Of a stretch of 64,000 bases of DNA, positions 52,598-62,153 are shown piece after piece. The stretch's first letter is position 1. Every line of letters starts with the position of its first letter. The notes beneath the pieces were generated by a model that saw nothing but the letters and a program-made list of their open reading frames with translations, ran no database searches and had not been told where the DNA came from. Location of the stretch: NCBI RefSeq assembly GCF_006345815.1, contig NZ_VCIG01000043.1, positions 124,001 through 188,000 of the forward strand, given 5' to 3'. The DNA is from Ochrobactrum sp. CGA5. GTDB lineage: Bacteria > Pseudomonadota > Alphaproteobacteria > Rhizobiales > Rhizobiaceae. The position numbers were made by a program, and so were the translations under genes.

Positions 52598-53757
52598 TTT
52601 GCAATCAGTCCTTCCTGTTCCTGCACGACATCAGCCGGTTCACCAGAGCGAAGCATCTGTGCGCCTTTCGTGACGATCAGCTCGCCCTCCTGCAGTCCGC
52701 CTTCAACGAGCAACCGCCCCTTTTCGTAGGCAAGCACCTTAATTGGAACCAGCGTTGCCACCTTGGAATCCTTCGAGAGCCTCCAGACAGCCGTGCGTCC
52801 TGAATCCGAAGTCATTGCGCTCCACGGCAGTACAACGACTTTCACGGAGTCCATATGAACCGTCCCCGTCACCGTGGCTCCGAGGGCCATCTGGGGTGGC
52901 GTTTGCGCTATTCCCACCTTCACTCGTACGGTGCCCGTCTGTGCATCCACTACCGGCGAAATTTCGCGGATTTTGCCTTCGGCGCTGATCGAAGGATCGG
53001 ACAGAAGCGCAATCGTTACGCCCATGCCGATCTTGGCATGATTGACCAGCGTTTCCTGCACATCGAAGATCGCGTCACGCGGGCCATCCTCGGCAATCGA
53101 AAACGCCGTCTGCGCTGCCTGTACGACCTGCCCGGCTTCGACATTGCGCGCGGTAATCACGCCTGAAACGGGTGCCTGTAATTCGGTGTAGGACAACTGG
53201 TCGCGCGCATCTTTGAGCTGGCTTTCGGCACTGGCAAGCGCACTTTGCGCCGTCTGCAAGTTCTGGTTTGCCTGATCGTAGGTACTGCGCGTCGTGAAGC
53301 CTTGTGCCAGCAAGGCCTTCTGCCGTGCAAAATTGGCCTGTGTTTGTACGAGTTGAGCCTGTGCGGCATCCTTGGTGGCTTGCGCTACGCGTAAATTGGC
53401 CTGCTGTTCGACGTCGTCGATACTGGCGAGGAGCTGCCCCTTTTCCACATGCTGGCCGATTTCAGCCACGCGGTGCACAACCTGACCGTTCAAACGGAAC
53501 GAAACATTGACGAGCGAACGTGCCGCTATCGCACCCGATAATGTCAATTTTGGCTGATAATCGCTGGCAACCGCTTTGATCACTGCCACCGGCACGACAT
53601 TGAGCTGGTCCGCCCGCACCTGAGAAATAAGGCCTGGCACAAGGAGCCCCAGACAGACAAGGAGTAAACCGGGATTTCCAAAACGGAAAGCGACGGGCTG
53701 CCTCGCAGCACGCTTGCGCCCATTTTGGAAGCCGTAAATAAATGATTTTACTGCCAT
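52594..53757 (-). CDS. RND efflux periplasmic adaptor (first adaptor)
   Basis: A 387-residue membrane-fusion protein with an N-terminal hydrophobic anchor or signal (GLLLVCLGLLVPGLISQVRA, about residues 30-49). The lipoyl domain shows FRLNGQVVHRVAEIGQHVEKGQLLASID and the mirrored YTELQAPVSGVITARNVEAGQVVQAAQ, flanking a long coiled-coil hairpin (residues about 115-190). It is first gene of the efflux operon. No regulator gene adjoins; the 222-base upstream region is AT-rich and gene-free. Confidence 0.92.
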   Translation of the reverse strand: MAVKSFIYGFQNGRKRAARQPVAFRFGNPGLLLVCLGLLVPGLISQVRADQLNVVPVAVIKAVASDYQPKLTLSGAIAARSLVNVSFRLNGQVVHRVAEIGQHVEKGQLLASIDDVEQQANLRVAQATKDAAQAQLVQTQANFARQKALLAQGFTTRSTYDQANQNLQTAQSALASAESQLKDARDQLSYTELQAPVSGVITARNVEAGQVVQAAQTAFSIAEDGPRDAIFDVQETLVNHAKIGMGVTIALLSDPSISAEGKIREISPVVDAQTGTVRVKVGIAQTPPQMALGATVTGTVHMDSVKVVVLPWSAMTSDSGRTAVWRLSKDSKVATLVPIKVLAYEKGRLLVEGGLQEGELIVTKGAQMLRSGEPADVVQEQEGLIAK

Positions 53758-53979
53758 TTACGCGATTCTCACTGGTTCGATTGCGCTGAGAATGCAGCTA
53801 AAGCCATGCAGAGAAAAGCGGTATTGTAAAAGATATGGCATCATAGTTATCGCTGTTAAAATCTTTTCGAAAAAGGTTACACAAAATAATAGAAAGGCTT
53901 TGCTACTTATCGGAGCATTTATAATTAGGAATCAAGAATACGTTAATTCTCAAGACTATTGACCGTTGAGCACAGCCTT

Positions 53980-54279
53980 CTAGATCTTTGCCTCCTCGAC
54001 GAGCCTCTGTCCCGCGGCGTTCAATTCATAGCGGGTGCGTTGAGTGCGCGGGTCGCGTTGCCGGATCCGCACGTAACCATGATCTTGCCCGAGCACCGAA
54101 ATTTCCCGCAGTACCAGCGCATGCGCGACGCCAAACAATCGCGCAAAGCTTCGACTGTCTGACGCAATATCCAGCGCCAGTGCGGCGACAATGCCAGCTC
54201 CCAGTCCTGTAAGATCGCGGGACGCTGTCATGAGAGCTTCCACGAAGGCCATATATTCCACCTCGCCCTCATCCATCAC
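53980..54279 (-). CDS. Small winged-helix-like protein coupled to the YdeP-type oxidoreductase
   Basis: A 99-residue cytoplasmic protein, not recognised as a named family. The second half (LVLREISVLGQDHGYVRIRQRDPRTQRTRYELNAAGQRLVEEA) looks like the end of a MarR/PadR-type winged helix, including a wing RDPRTQRTRYELNAAG. The first half lacks a clear dimerisation domain. Its ATG overlaps the stop codon of the upstream oxidoreductase gene by four bases, so expression is coupled. It may be a regulator or an assembly partner for that enzyme; neither can be shown here. Confidence 0.7.
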   Translation of the reverse strand: MMDEGEVEYMAFVEALMTASRDLTGLGAGIVAALALDIASDSRSFARLFGVAHALVLREISVLGQDHGYVRIRQRDPRTQRTRYELNAAGQRLVEEAKI

Positions 54280-56588
54280 GCGACAGCCGATTTAAGAGGG
54301 CGGAATGATACGATCACCGATTTCGACGTCGGCGTGTAGCTTTCGTCACCTGAACTGGCGAGCGGCACGAGAACGTTCATTTCAGGATAGTAGCCTGCAA
54401 TACAACCGCGGGGGATGTCATAGGGTACAAAGCGGAAATCGCGGGCAATACGCTCCACGCCATCATCGAACTCGCCAACAATATCGGCCCGGTCACCCGC
54501 CTCTACCCCGATATCCGCCATATCGGCTGCGTTCATGAAGACGACCTGTCGTTCGCCATAAACGCCGCGATAGCGATCATCCATGCCATAGATGGTCGTG
54601 TTGTACTGATCGTGACTGCGAAATGTCTGCAGCACGTAACGCCCCGGCGTACCACGTGCCTGCTGATGTTCGACAGCTTCCGGCAGGGCACCCGTCCAGA
54701 ACGTAGCTTTTCCATTTGCCGTATTCCATTCCAGCTCGCGAGCGGAGTTACGCAAATGGAAACCGCGGGGAACCCGCACACGCTCATTGAAATCGTAAAA
54801 ATCCGGTAGCACACGGGCAATGTGGTTGCGGATAAGATCATAGTCATCGGCAAGCTCCAGCCAGTCGACCGGCTGCGGCCCAAGCGTCGCCTGCGCCATG
54901 CCTGCAATTATCGCCACTTCCGAACGCAAGTATGCAGATGCAGGTGGGTTGATGCCACCTGAACCGTGCACCATGCTCATGGAATCCTCCACTGTCACAA
55001 TCTGCGCCACACCTCTGGAGTTGAGGTCGATCTCGGTGCGGCCAAGGCAAGGCAGGATAAAGGAATCTTGTCCTGGCACCAGATGCGAGTGGTTGAGCTT
55101 GGTGGCGACATGGACCGTCAGGCGCTGGCCGGAAAGCGCTTTCGAGATAAGCGGACTATCCGGCGTGGCCCGCGCAAAATTGCCGCCAAGGCCGATAAAA
55201 GCCTGCGCCGACCCGTCGAGCATGGCGCCAATGGCACCCAGAACATTGTGTCCCGGCTTGCGCGGAGCTTCAAAGCCAAACTCCCTTTCCAAAGCATCAA
55301 GAAATGCGACTGGAGGCCGTTCATTGATGCCGACGGTACGATCGCCCTGCACGTTGGAATGGCCACGCACCGGACACAGCCCTGCGCCCGGCTTGCCAAT
55401 GTTACCGCGCAGCAGCATGAAATTCGTGATTTCGCGGATCGTGATAACGGAATGGCGATGCTGGGTGATCCCCATCGCCCAGGTGCAAATGACCCGGTCC
55501 GATTCCATGTAGATTTTTGCCGCACGCTCCAGCGACTGCCGGAGAAGTCCCGACTGGTCCTCGATTGCGTCCCATGGCGTTGCATCAACAGCCGCGCGAT
55601 AGGCCTCTAGTTCCGCCGTATGTGCACTGAGAAATTCGCGGTCAAGGATTGATGGCTTGCCTGCCGCGAGCGCCGCATCGTCTGCTGCAAAAACCGCTTT
55701 AGCCATGCCTCGAAAAGCGGCGAGATCACCACCGAGACGTGGCTGGAAATAGTCGCTCGCTATGGCTTCGCTGCCACCGTGCAGCATTTCAAGCTTGTTC
55801 TGCGGATCGGCGAAACGCTCCAGCCCGCGTTCACGGATCGGATTGAAAACGACAATGCGCGCGCCACGTTCAGCGGCACGACGCAGATCGCCCAGCATGC
55901 GTGGATGGTTGGTTCCCGGATTCTGGCCGACGACAAAAATCGCATCGGCCCTCTCGAAGTCTTCCAGCAGCACCGTGCCCTTGCCGACACCCACAGACTG
56001 CTTCAATGCGACGCCGCTTGCCTCGTGACACATATTGGAGCAGTCGGGGAAATTATTGGTCCCGTAGGCACGCACGAATAGCTGATAAAGAAACGCGGCC
56101 TCGTTCGAGGCGCGCCCCGACGTATAGAACTCAACCCGGTCAGGACTGTCGAAACTCTTGAGAATGTCACCGATGGTCTTGAACGCTTCATCCCATTCGA
56201 CGGCTTCATACTGATCGGTCGAAGCATTGTACCGCATCGGATGGGTCAGGCGGCCGGTATTTTCCAGATCGTAATCCGTCCAGCTACGCAATTGCGAAAC
56301 CGTATGTTCGCGGAAGAAGGCAGGCGTGGTGCGCCGGTCAGTTGCTTCCCAGGCGACCGCTTTCACGCCGTTTTCGCAAAATTCAAAGGAAGAGCCGTGT
56401 TCCGGATCACCCCAGGCGCAACCCGGACAATCGAACCCGTCAGGCTGGTTAGCCTTGAGAAGAGTGCGCGCGCCGGAAAGCGGAGCGCCGCTTGCAAGCA
56501 GTTGCTTGCCGCAGCTTTTCAACGCGCCCCAGCCGCCCGCTGCAGCGGATCGCTTGCCGATAAAACCGGTTTTGGTGGCCTTGCTCAT
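54276..56588 (-). CDS. FdhF/YdeP-family molybdopterin oxidoreductase
   Basis: A 770-residue molybdenum enzyme related to formate dehydrogenase H. It lacks a Tat signal, so it is cytoplasmic. Cysteines for an iron-sulfur site lie at residues 54, 57 and 71 (FDCPGCAWG, FEFCENG). The probable molybdenum ligand is Cys187 in NMCHEASGVALKQS, where formate dehydrogenases have Sec or Cys. Cofactor segments FVVGQNPGTNHPRMLGDLR and GHSNVQGDRTVGI follow. E. coli YdeP contributes to acid resistance, but the reaction of this family is not established. Divergent from lldD and coupled to a small winged-helix gene. Confidence 0.88.
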   Translation of the reverse strand: MSKATKTGFIGKRSAAAGGWGALKSCGKQLLASGAPLSGARTLLKANQPDGFDCPGCAWGDPEHGSSFEFCENGVKAVAWEATDRRTTPAFFREHTVSQLRSWTDYDLENTGRLTHPMRYNASTDQYEAVEWDEAFKTIGDILKSFDSPDRVEFYTSGRASNEAAFLYQLFVRAYGTNNFPDCSNMCHEASGVALKQSVGVGKGTVLLEDFERADAIFVVGQNPGTNHPRMLGDLRRAAERGARIVVFNPIRERGLERFADPQNKLEMLHGGSEAIASDYFQPRLGGDLAAFRGMAKAVFAADDAALAAGKPSILDREFLSAHTAELEAYRAAVDATPWDAIEDQSGLLRQSLERAAKIYMESDRVICTWAMGITQHRHSVITIREITNFMLLRGNIGKPGAGLCPVRGHSNVQGDRTVGINERPPVAFLDALEREFGFEAPRKPGHNVLGAIGAMLDGSAQAFIGLGGNFARATPDSPLISKALSGQRLTVHVATKLNHSHLVPGQDSFILPCLGRTEIDLNSRGVAQIVTVEDSMSMVHGSGGINPPASAYLRSEVAIIAGMAQATLGPQPVDWLELADDYDLIRNHIARVLPDFYDFNERVRVPRGFHLRNSARELEWNTANGKATFWTGALPEAVEHQQARGTPGRYVLQTFRSHDQYNTTIYGMDDRYRGVYGERQVVFMNAADMADIGVEAGDRADIVGEFDDGVERIARDFRFVPYDIPRGCIAGYYPEMNVLVPLASSGDESYTPTSKSVIVSFRPLKSAVA

Positions 56589-56792
56589 CCGTTACCCTCT
56601 AACCCAGTTGCTGGACCGCCTTCTTCGATTGACAAGAGATGCCGTGGGCGGGTGCCAATATCATAAGAGTAATTATCTGGTCCTTCAATTAACCGCGAGG
56701 CAATTGTTATTCGATACTTGTTCCCACTTGATTTCGGTCGCACGATCCGTCATGCGATTGGTCAAGAAAAATTACCACAAGGGGTGGGATAG

Positions 56793-57938
56793 ATGCCCAA
56801 CATCGTTGAAATCGCCGATCTGAAACGGCTTGCCCAGCGCCGCGTCCCCAAGATGTTCTTTGATTATGCGGATTCTGGCGCCTGGACCGAGTCGACCTAT
56901 CGCGCCAATGAAGACGACTTCAAGAAAATCAAATTGCGCCAGCGCGTCCTAGTCGACATGACAAACCGTTCGCTGGAAACAACGATGATCGGCGAAAGAG
57001 TGTCCATGCCGGTCGCTCTCGCCCCGACAGGCCTGACAGGTATGCAGCATGCTGACGGCGAAATGCTTGCCGCACAGGCAGCCGAAGCCTTCGGTGTTCC
57101 CTTCACCCTTTCGACCATGAGCATCTGCTCTATTGAAGATGTGGCGTCGGTGACAAAGAAGCCGTTCTGGTTCCAGCTCTACGTGATGAAGGACCGCGAC
57201 TTTGTGAAAAACCTGATTAGTCGCGCAAGGGCTGCCGGCTGCTCGGCACTGGTGCTGACGCTCGATCTCCAGATTCTCGGCCAGCGCCACAAGGATATTC
57301 GTAACGGCCTTTCCGCCCCACCCAAATTCACGCCGAAGCATATCTGGCAAATGGCGACCCGTCCCGCCTGGTGCCTTGGCATGATGGGCACACAGCGTCG
57401 CACGTTCCGCAACATTGCTGGTCACGCCAAGAATGTCACCGACCTTTCTTCCCTCTCCTCTTGGACGGCAGAGCAGTTCGATCCACAGCTCAACTGGAAC
57501 GACGTAGCCTGGATCAAGGAACAATGGGGTGGCAAACTCATCCTCAAAGGCATTCTCGATGCCGAAGACGCCAAGATGGCAGCAAAGTCAGGTGCAGACG
57601 CAATCATCGTGTCCAATCATGGTGGACGTCAGCTGGACGGTGCCCCTTCTTCGATCTCCATGCTGCAACCGATCGTTGACGCCGTCGGCGACAAGATCGA
57701 AGTGCACGTCGACGGCGGCATCCGCTCCGGTCAGGACGTACTTAAAGCGCGCGCGCTCGGCGCACAGGGTGTTTTCATCGGTCGTCCGTTCCTCTACGGC
57801 CTCGGCGCAATGGGCAAAGATGGTGTAACGCTGGCGCTGGAGATCATCCGTAAGGAACTGGATGTCACGATGGCGCTGTGCGGCAAGCGCAATATCAACG
57901 ATATCGACAAATCGATCATCCACTCCGTAAACTTTTAA
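56793..57938 (+). CDS. lldD: L-lactate dehydrogenase (FMN-dependent, LldD type)
   Basis: A 381-residue FMN enzyme oxidising L-lactate to pyruvate in the respiratory chain. It begins MPNIVEIADLKRLAQRRVPKMFFDYADSGAWTE. Other alpha-hydroxy-acid-oxidase blocks are VALAPTGLTGMQHADGE, FQLYVMKDRDF, KGILDAEDAKMAAKSGADAIIVSNHGGRQLDG (catalytic His in SNHGG) and VDGGIRSGQDVLKARALGA. The family also includes other hydroxy-acid oxidases, but length and the DYADSGAWTE opening favour LldD. A GGGGTGGG stretch just upstream serves as ribosome site. Monocistronic. Confidence 0.92.
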   Translation: MPNIVEIADLKRLAQRRVPKMFFDYADSGAWTESTYRANEDDFKKIKLRQRVLVDMTNRSLETTMIGERVSMPVALAPTGLTGMQHADGEMLAAQAAEAFGVPFTLSTMSICSIEDVASVTKKPFWFQLYVMKDRDFVKNLISRARAAGCSALVLTLDLQILGQRHKDIRNGLSAPPKFTPKHIWQMATRPAWCLGMMGTQRRTFRNIAGHAKNVTDLSSLSSWTAEQFDPQLNWNDVAWIKEQWGGKLILKGILDAEDAKMAAKSGADAIIVSNHGGRQLDGAPSSISMLQPIVDAVGDKIEVHVDGGIRSGQDVLKARALGAQGVFIGRPFLYGLGAMGKDGVTLALEIIRKELDVTMALCGKRNINDIDKSIIHSVNF

Positions 57939-57946
57939 GATTGAAT

Positions 57947-57969
57947 GGAGCCGGCCCCGCGTCGGCTCC
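57947..57969 (+). terminator. Hairpin downstream of lldD
   Basis: Seven-base stem (57947-57953 with 57963-57969), nine-base GC-rich loop, 8 bases after the stop codon. The T-run is weak, so termination is uncertain. Confidence 0.45.
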
Positions 57970-58132
57970 TGTAGCTTAGCAATAACTGGAATACTATCGC
58001 GTTATACGCGAGTGGCGATGAACGGTGCATCGCAAGGTTACTAAAATAACCAAGTGTTAAACATATCTCTTTACCATGTCCGGCAATACGGTTTGTGGAC
58101 CGTTTTTCTGTTCGGATTTGGAGTGGGAACCG

Positions 58133-58990
58133 ATGAAGTGCACTGCCGCCATTACCATTGTAGCTGTCAGTCTGATGGCGGGATCAGGAGCGGCGTTTGC
58201 CGCTGATATAATTCCAGACGCTATTGTTGAACCATTGCCGGCACCGGTCAATTCCTCCGGCTGGTATATTCGTGGCGACCTCGGTTACAATTTCAAATCC
58301 AGCACAGACGGAGACTGGAGTTTTTGGAACCAGTTCGATCCGCCCTATCGCGGCATCGACGACACGCTGCGCTATGATGACTTCAACCTCAAGGCAGGCG
58401 CGACTTATGGCGTGGGCGTCGGTTACCGCTTCACCGATATGTTCCGTGCCGATGCAACGCTGGATTTCTTCCGCGCGGGCATCAACGGCCGTACTGCTTG
58501 TCCGAGCTATGTGAAATCCAGCAAGGGTTTCAACCCCGTCGAAGACAATTGCAATTATGAGGATTCATCTACGGCCAATATCTGGACGGCCATGGCCAAC
58601 GCCTATGTTGACCTGCCTCGTATGGGACCGGTTACGCCTTATCTCGGTGCCGGTCTCGGCGCTGCATATGTCAAGTATGACGACTGGAAAACTCATGAGG
58701 TCTGCGCAGGCTGCACCTATTCCAGTGAAAAGGATGGGCTGGATAGCTGGCGCTTCGCAATGGCTCTTATGGCCGGTGTCAGCTACGATCTGAGCGAGCA
58801 GCTCAAGCTTGATGTTGGCTATCGCTATATGCGCATCAACGGTGGCAAGGCCTACGGTTTCGACGCTGCCGACCGCAGTACCAATCCTTACGGGAGTGCC
58901 GAAGGACCGGGGGCCACCGGAACGCAGGCCAAGGACAATGGCTTCAATATGCATACGATTCGTGCCGGTCTCCGCTACGAATTCCGTTAA
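58133..58990 (+). CDS. Outer-membrane beta-barrel protein (Omp25/Omp31-like superfamily)
   Basis: A 285-residue exported protein. The signal peptide is MKCTAAITIVAVSLMAGSGAAFA, with the mature part starting ADIIPDAIVEPLPAP. Alternating beta strands with aromatic girdles (GWYIRGDLGYNF, TYGVGVGYRFTDMFRADATLDFF, MGPVTPYLGAGLGAAYV, LKLDVGYRYMRINGG) and a final strand MHTIRAGLRYEFR ending in Phe-Arg support an 8-stranded barrel. Four or more cysteines in the loops (TACPSYV, EDNCNYE, HEVCAGCTY) are unusual for porins and suggest disulfide-braced loops. The start was chosen for the signal peptide; the frame extends 19 codons upstream. A strong terminator follows. Confidence 0.85.
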   Translation: MKCTAAITIVAVSLMAGSGAAFAADIIPDAIVEPLPAPVNSSGWYIRGDLGYNFKSSTDGDWSFWNQFDPPYRGIDDTLRYDDFNLKAGATYGVGVGYRFTDMFRADATLDFFRAGINGRTACPSYVKSSKGFNPVEDNCNYEDSSTANIWTAMANAYVDLPRMGPVTPYLGAGLGAAYVKYDDWKTHEVCAGCTYSSEKDGLDSWRFAMALMAGVSYDLSEQLKLDVGYRYMRINGGKAYGFDAADRSTNPYGSAEGPGATGTQAKDNGFNMHTIRAGLRYEFR

Positions 58991-59009
58991 AGAACGCACG
59001 TCTGAATAG

Positions 59010-59035
59010 AAAAGCCCGGCTTTTGCCGGGCTTTT
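59010..59035. terminator. Terminator between the barrel gene and the Lrp gene
   Basis: Eleven-base stem (59010-59020 with 59025-59035), four-base loop, A-run left and T-run right; shared by two convergent genes. Confidence 0.9.
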
Positions 59036-59040
59036 TGCAT

Positions 59041-59508
59041 TTATCCACGTGAAGTGGGTGCTTTCGACAAGAGCACTGTGCGGATAGCGAAACTGGAATG
59101 AATGCGCGCGACACCGGGCAATCGCGACAGGATTTCCTTGTGAATGATCTCATAAGCCGCAGCATTTTCGGCTTCAACGCGCAGGATATAATCCGCATCG
59201 CCCGTCATGAGATAGCATTCCTGAACTTCCGGGTGCCGCCGGACCGCCTCCTCAAAACGGTTCAGGAATTCCTCCGTCTGCCGGTCGAGTGTAATGCGCA
59301 CGATGGCAACCAGCCGCTCGTCACCATCGGAAGAGCCTACGATGGCCGTGTAGCCACGAATAACGCCGCTTTCTTCCAATATTTGCACCCTTCGCAGACA
59401 GGCGGACTGGGAAAGACCGACTTCGCTGGCAAGATGGCTATTGGTCATACGCCCGTCCCGGCGCAGGCAGCGGATGATATTGCGGTCGATACTGTCGAGC
59501 GTCGGCAT
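59041..59508 (-). CDS. Lrp/AsnC-family regulator of the D-alanine operon (DadR-like)
   Basis: A 155-residue regulator with helix-turn-helix LDSIDRNIIRCLRRDGRMTNSHLASEVGLSQSACLRRVQILEESGVI and a RAM domain containing VQECYLMTGDADYILRVEAEN. It is divergent from alr-dadA with 195 bases between, the usual position for the alanine-responsive activator of those genes. It resembles the Lrp/BkdR branch that senses L-alanine, leucine or valine. The start MPTLDS was taken over an ATG two codons earlier. Confidence 0.88.
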   Translation of the reverse strand: MPTLDSIDRNIIRCLRRDGRMTNSHLASEVGLSQSACLRRVQILEESGVIRGYTAIVGSSDGDERLVAIVRITLDRQTEEFLNRFEEAVRRHPEVQECYLMTGDADYILRVEAENAAAYEIIHKEILSRLPGVARIHSSFAIRTVLLSKAPTSRG

Positions 59509-59703
59509 GAACAATCTTCAACTTGAGAGTTAAAATATGCGCAAGATATGCAGTAATTCGCATAATATGCGATAAATAGCAAAAACATTCGAATAGTCTT
59601 CGACTAATATGCCAAGAAGCTTCGGGAGGCAAACGATCCATATCGACAACGACCTTCCAAGCGTTCTCGCAGAGTGACGAGCAGTCTGGAAAGAACAGTG
59701 TAA

Positions 59704-60846
59704 ATGGTTGATATGTCGATGCAATTTTCACAGGATGAGCGCGATCTTGCCGCCGGTGGCCTATTGACCATCGACCTTTCGGCACTGCGTCACAATTATT
59801 CGGCCATTGCCCGCCATATAGCCCCCACCCGCGCCGCCGCCGTCGTCAAGGCAGATGCCTATGGGCTCGGGGCCAGCCGTGTTGCGCCTGCATTTTACGA
59901 TGCCGGTTGCCGCGATTTCTTCGTCGCTCATCTCGGCGAAGCCATTGCGCTGAAGCCGTATCTCCAGCCCGATGCAACGCTTTACGTCCTGAATGGTCTT
60001 CAGCCGGGAACGGAAGAAGCCTGTGCCCGCGAAGGCATTCTGCCGGTACTCAACTCGCTGGAACAGGTTGAAAACTGGGCGGCACTTGCCGCCAGACAAG
60101 GTAAGAAACTGCCTGCCCTGCTCCAGCTCGATACCGGCATGTCGCGCCTTGGCCTGTCACCGAAGGAATTTGAGCGCCTTCTCGCAAGCAACACACTTCT
60201 GGACAATATCGACATCAGGTTTGTCATCAGCCATCTGGCCAGCGGCGACGAGCCGGAAAATGCAGCAAATGCCCGTCAGCTCGCCAATATGAATGCGCTG
60301 CTCGCGCGTCTGCCAAAACTACCGGTTGCCTTCGCCAATTCGGGCGGCAGCTTCCTCGACAAAACCTATCATTTCGACCTCGCTCGCCCCGGCGTCGCGC
60401 TGTATGGCGTTGGACCCAAAAGCGAGATCGTTCCCGTCCTCACCCTTTCGGCGCGCGTCATTCAGGTGCGCGAGATCGACAAGGGGGCAGCGGTTGGCTA
60501 TGGCGGCACCTATATCGCCGAAGGTCCCATGCGCGTTGCAACAATTGCCGTCGGCTATGCCGATGGCTGGTTCCGCTCCCTCAGCAATAAAGGCGCAGCG
60601 TTCTTCGGCGACACGCGTCTGCCGATCATCGGTCGGGTGTCGATGGACTCGATTACGCTCGATGTCAGCGCTCTGCCGGAAGGCATACTGAAACTTGGCA
60701 GTCTTGTGGAGCTGATCGGTCCCCATCAACGTCTCGAAGATGTGGCACGCGACTGCGACACCATTCCCTATGAAATTCTGACTGCGCTCGGCAACCGTTA
60801 TGCACGTGTCTACGTGGAGAGCGGCGTGAGCGACATAAAAGCATAA
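59704..60846 (+). CDS. alr: Alanine racemase (catabolic, DadX-like)
   Basis: A 380-residue PLP enzyme interconverting L- and D-alanine. The cofactor lysine is Lys49 in [13 protein letters not shown]; the second-base tyrosine is in [41 protein letters not shown] and [36 protein letters not shown] complete the C-terminal barrel. It is followed after 14 bases by dadA, so its main role is probably catabolic, supplying D-alanine for the dehydrogenase. Three in-frame ATGs lie within the first six codons; the first is used here. Confidence 0.94.
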   Translation: MVDMSMQFSQDERDLAAGGLLTIDLSALRHNYSAIARHIAPTRAAAVVKADAYGLGASRVAPAFYDAGCRDFFVAHLGEAIALKPYLQPDATLYVLNGLQPGTEEACAREGILPVLNSLEQVENWAALAARQGKKLPALLQLDTGMSRLGLSPKEFERLLASNTLLDNIDIRFVISHLASGDEPENAANARQLANMNALLARLPKLPVAFANSGGSFLDKTYHFDLARPGVALYGVGPKSEIVPVLTLSARVIQVREIDKGAAVGYGGTYIAEGPMRVATIAVGYADGWFRSLSNKGAAFFGDTRLPIIGRVSMDSITLDVSALPEGILKLGSLVELIGPHQRLEDVARDCDTIPYEILTALGNRYARVYVESGVSDIKA

Positions 60847-60860
60847 GACAAGAGGCGAAC

Positions 60861-62111
60861 ATGCAGATCACCATCCTCGGCAGCGGCGTCATCGGCGTTA
60901 CGACCGCTTATTACCTCGCCAAGCTCGGTCACGAGGTAACCGTTGTCGACCGCGAAGAAGGCCCGGCGCTGGAAACGAGCTTTGCCAACGCAGGTCAGGT
61001 TTCGCCGGGCTATGCGTCACCATGGGCTGCTCCCGGCATTCCGTTCAAGGCCGCGAAATGGCTATTCCAGAAGCACGCGCCGCTCGTCCTGCGCCCTACC
61101 TGCGACCCAGCACAATATAGCTGGCTCATGCAGATGCTCGCGAACTGCACCGATAGCCGCTACAAGGTCAACAAAACCCGTATGGTGCGCGTTGCCGAAT
61201 ATGCGCGCGATTGCCTTGTCGATCTCCGCAAGGAAACCGGCATCGAATACGATCAGCGTATGCAGGGTACGCTCCAGCTTTTCCGGGAACAGTACCAGCT
61301 CGACGGTATCGGCAAGGACATTGAAGTATTGCGTCAGGACGGCGTGCCATTTGAAGTCCTCGACCGCGAAGGCTGCGCCAAGGTGGAACCGGCTCTTGCC
61401 CGCGTGAAGGACAAATTCGTCGGCGGCCTGCGTCTGCCGCATGACGAAACCGGCGACTGCTTCAAATTCACCAATGCACTGGCGAAAATTGCCGAAGGGC
61501 TGGGTGTGAAATTCCGCTTCGGCGTCAACATCAAATCGTTGCTGATGTCCGGCGGCAAGGTTTCCGGCGTCGAGACCTCCGAAGGCGTTCTGACCGCCGA
61601 CCGCTATGTCGTCGCCCTTGGCAGCTATACGCCCGCACTCGTCAAATCGCTTGGCCTCAACGCCCCGATCTATCCGGTGAAGGGCTATTCCATCACAGCG
61701 CCGATCGTCGACGAGGATCGCGCTCCCGTCTCAACCGTTCTCGATGAAAGCTACAAGATCGCAATCACCCGTCTTGGCGACCGCATCCGCGTCGGCGGCA
61801 TGGCGGAAGTCTCGGGCTTCACCAAGGACCTCCCTGCCGCACGGCGCGCAACACTCGATTTGTCAGTGACCGACCTGTTCCCCGGCGGTGATCTGAAAGC
61901 GGCAACCTTCTGGTCCGGTCTGCGCCCGATGACGCCGGATTCCACGCCGATCATTGGTGCAACACGCTACGACAACGTGTTCATCAATGCCGGGCATGGA
62001 ACACTCGGCTGGACCATGTCATGCGGTTCCGGCAAATTGCTGGCCGACCTTATTTCCGGCAACAAGCCGGATATCCGAGCCGACGACCTCGGCATCTCCC
62101 GATACGAGTAA
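60861..62111 (+). CDS. dadA: D-amino acid dehydrogenase small subunit
   Basis: A 416-residue FAD-dependent dehydrogenase oxidising D-alanine to pyruvate and ammonia at the inner membrane. The dinucleotide motif [30 protein letters not shown] is at residues 3-32, followed by [22 protein letters not shown], diagnostic of Dad[39 protein letters not shown] and [27 protein letters not shown] also match. Operon with alr; terminator at 62129-62153. Confidence 0.95.
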   Translation: MQITILGSGVIGVTTAYYLAKLGHEVTVVDREEGPALETSFANAGQVSPGYASPWAAPGIPFKAAKWLFQKHAPLVLRPTCDPAQYSWLMQMLANCTDSRYKVNKTRMVRVAEYARDCLVDLRKETGIEYDQRMQGTLQLFREQYQLDGIGKDIEVLRQDGVPFEVLDREGCAKVEPALARVKDKFVGGLRLPHDETGDCFKFTNALAKIAEGLGVKFRFGVNIKSLLMSGGKVSGVETSEGVLTADRYVVALGSYTPALVKSLGLNAPIYPVKGYSITAPIVDEDRAPVSTVLDESYKIAITRLGDRIRVGGMAEVSGFTKDLPAARRATLDLSVTDLFPGGDLKAATFWSGLRPMTPDSTPIIGATRYDNVFINAGHGTLGWTMSCGSGKLLADLISGNKPDIRADDLGISRYE

Positions 62112-62128
62112 GTATATTTGAACAAGAT

Positions 62129-62153
62129 TGAATCGCCTTCCCAAGGCGATTCA
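62129..62153. terminator. Terminator between dadA and the cupin-XRE gene
   Basis: Eleven-base perfect stem (62129-62139 with 62143-62153), three-base loop, followed by AAAACTT. It covers the stop codon of the leftward regulator gene and ends transcription of dadA. Confidence 0.8.
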
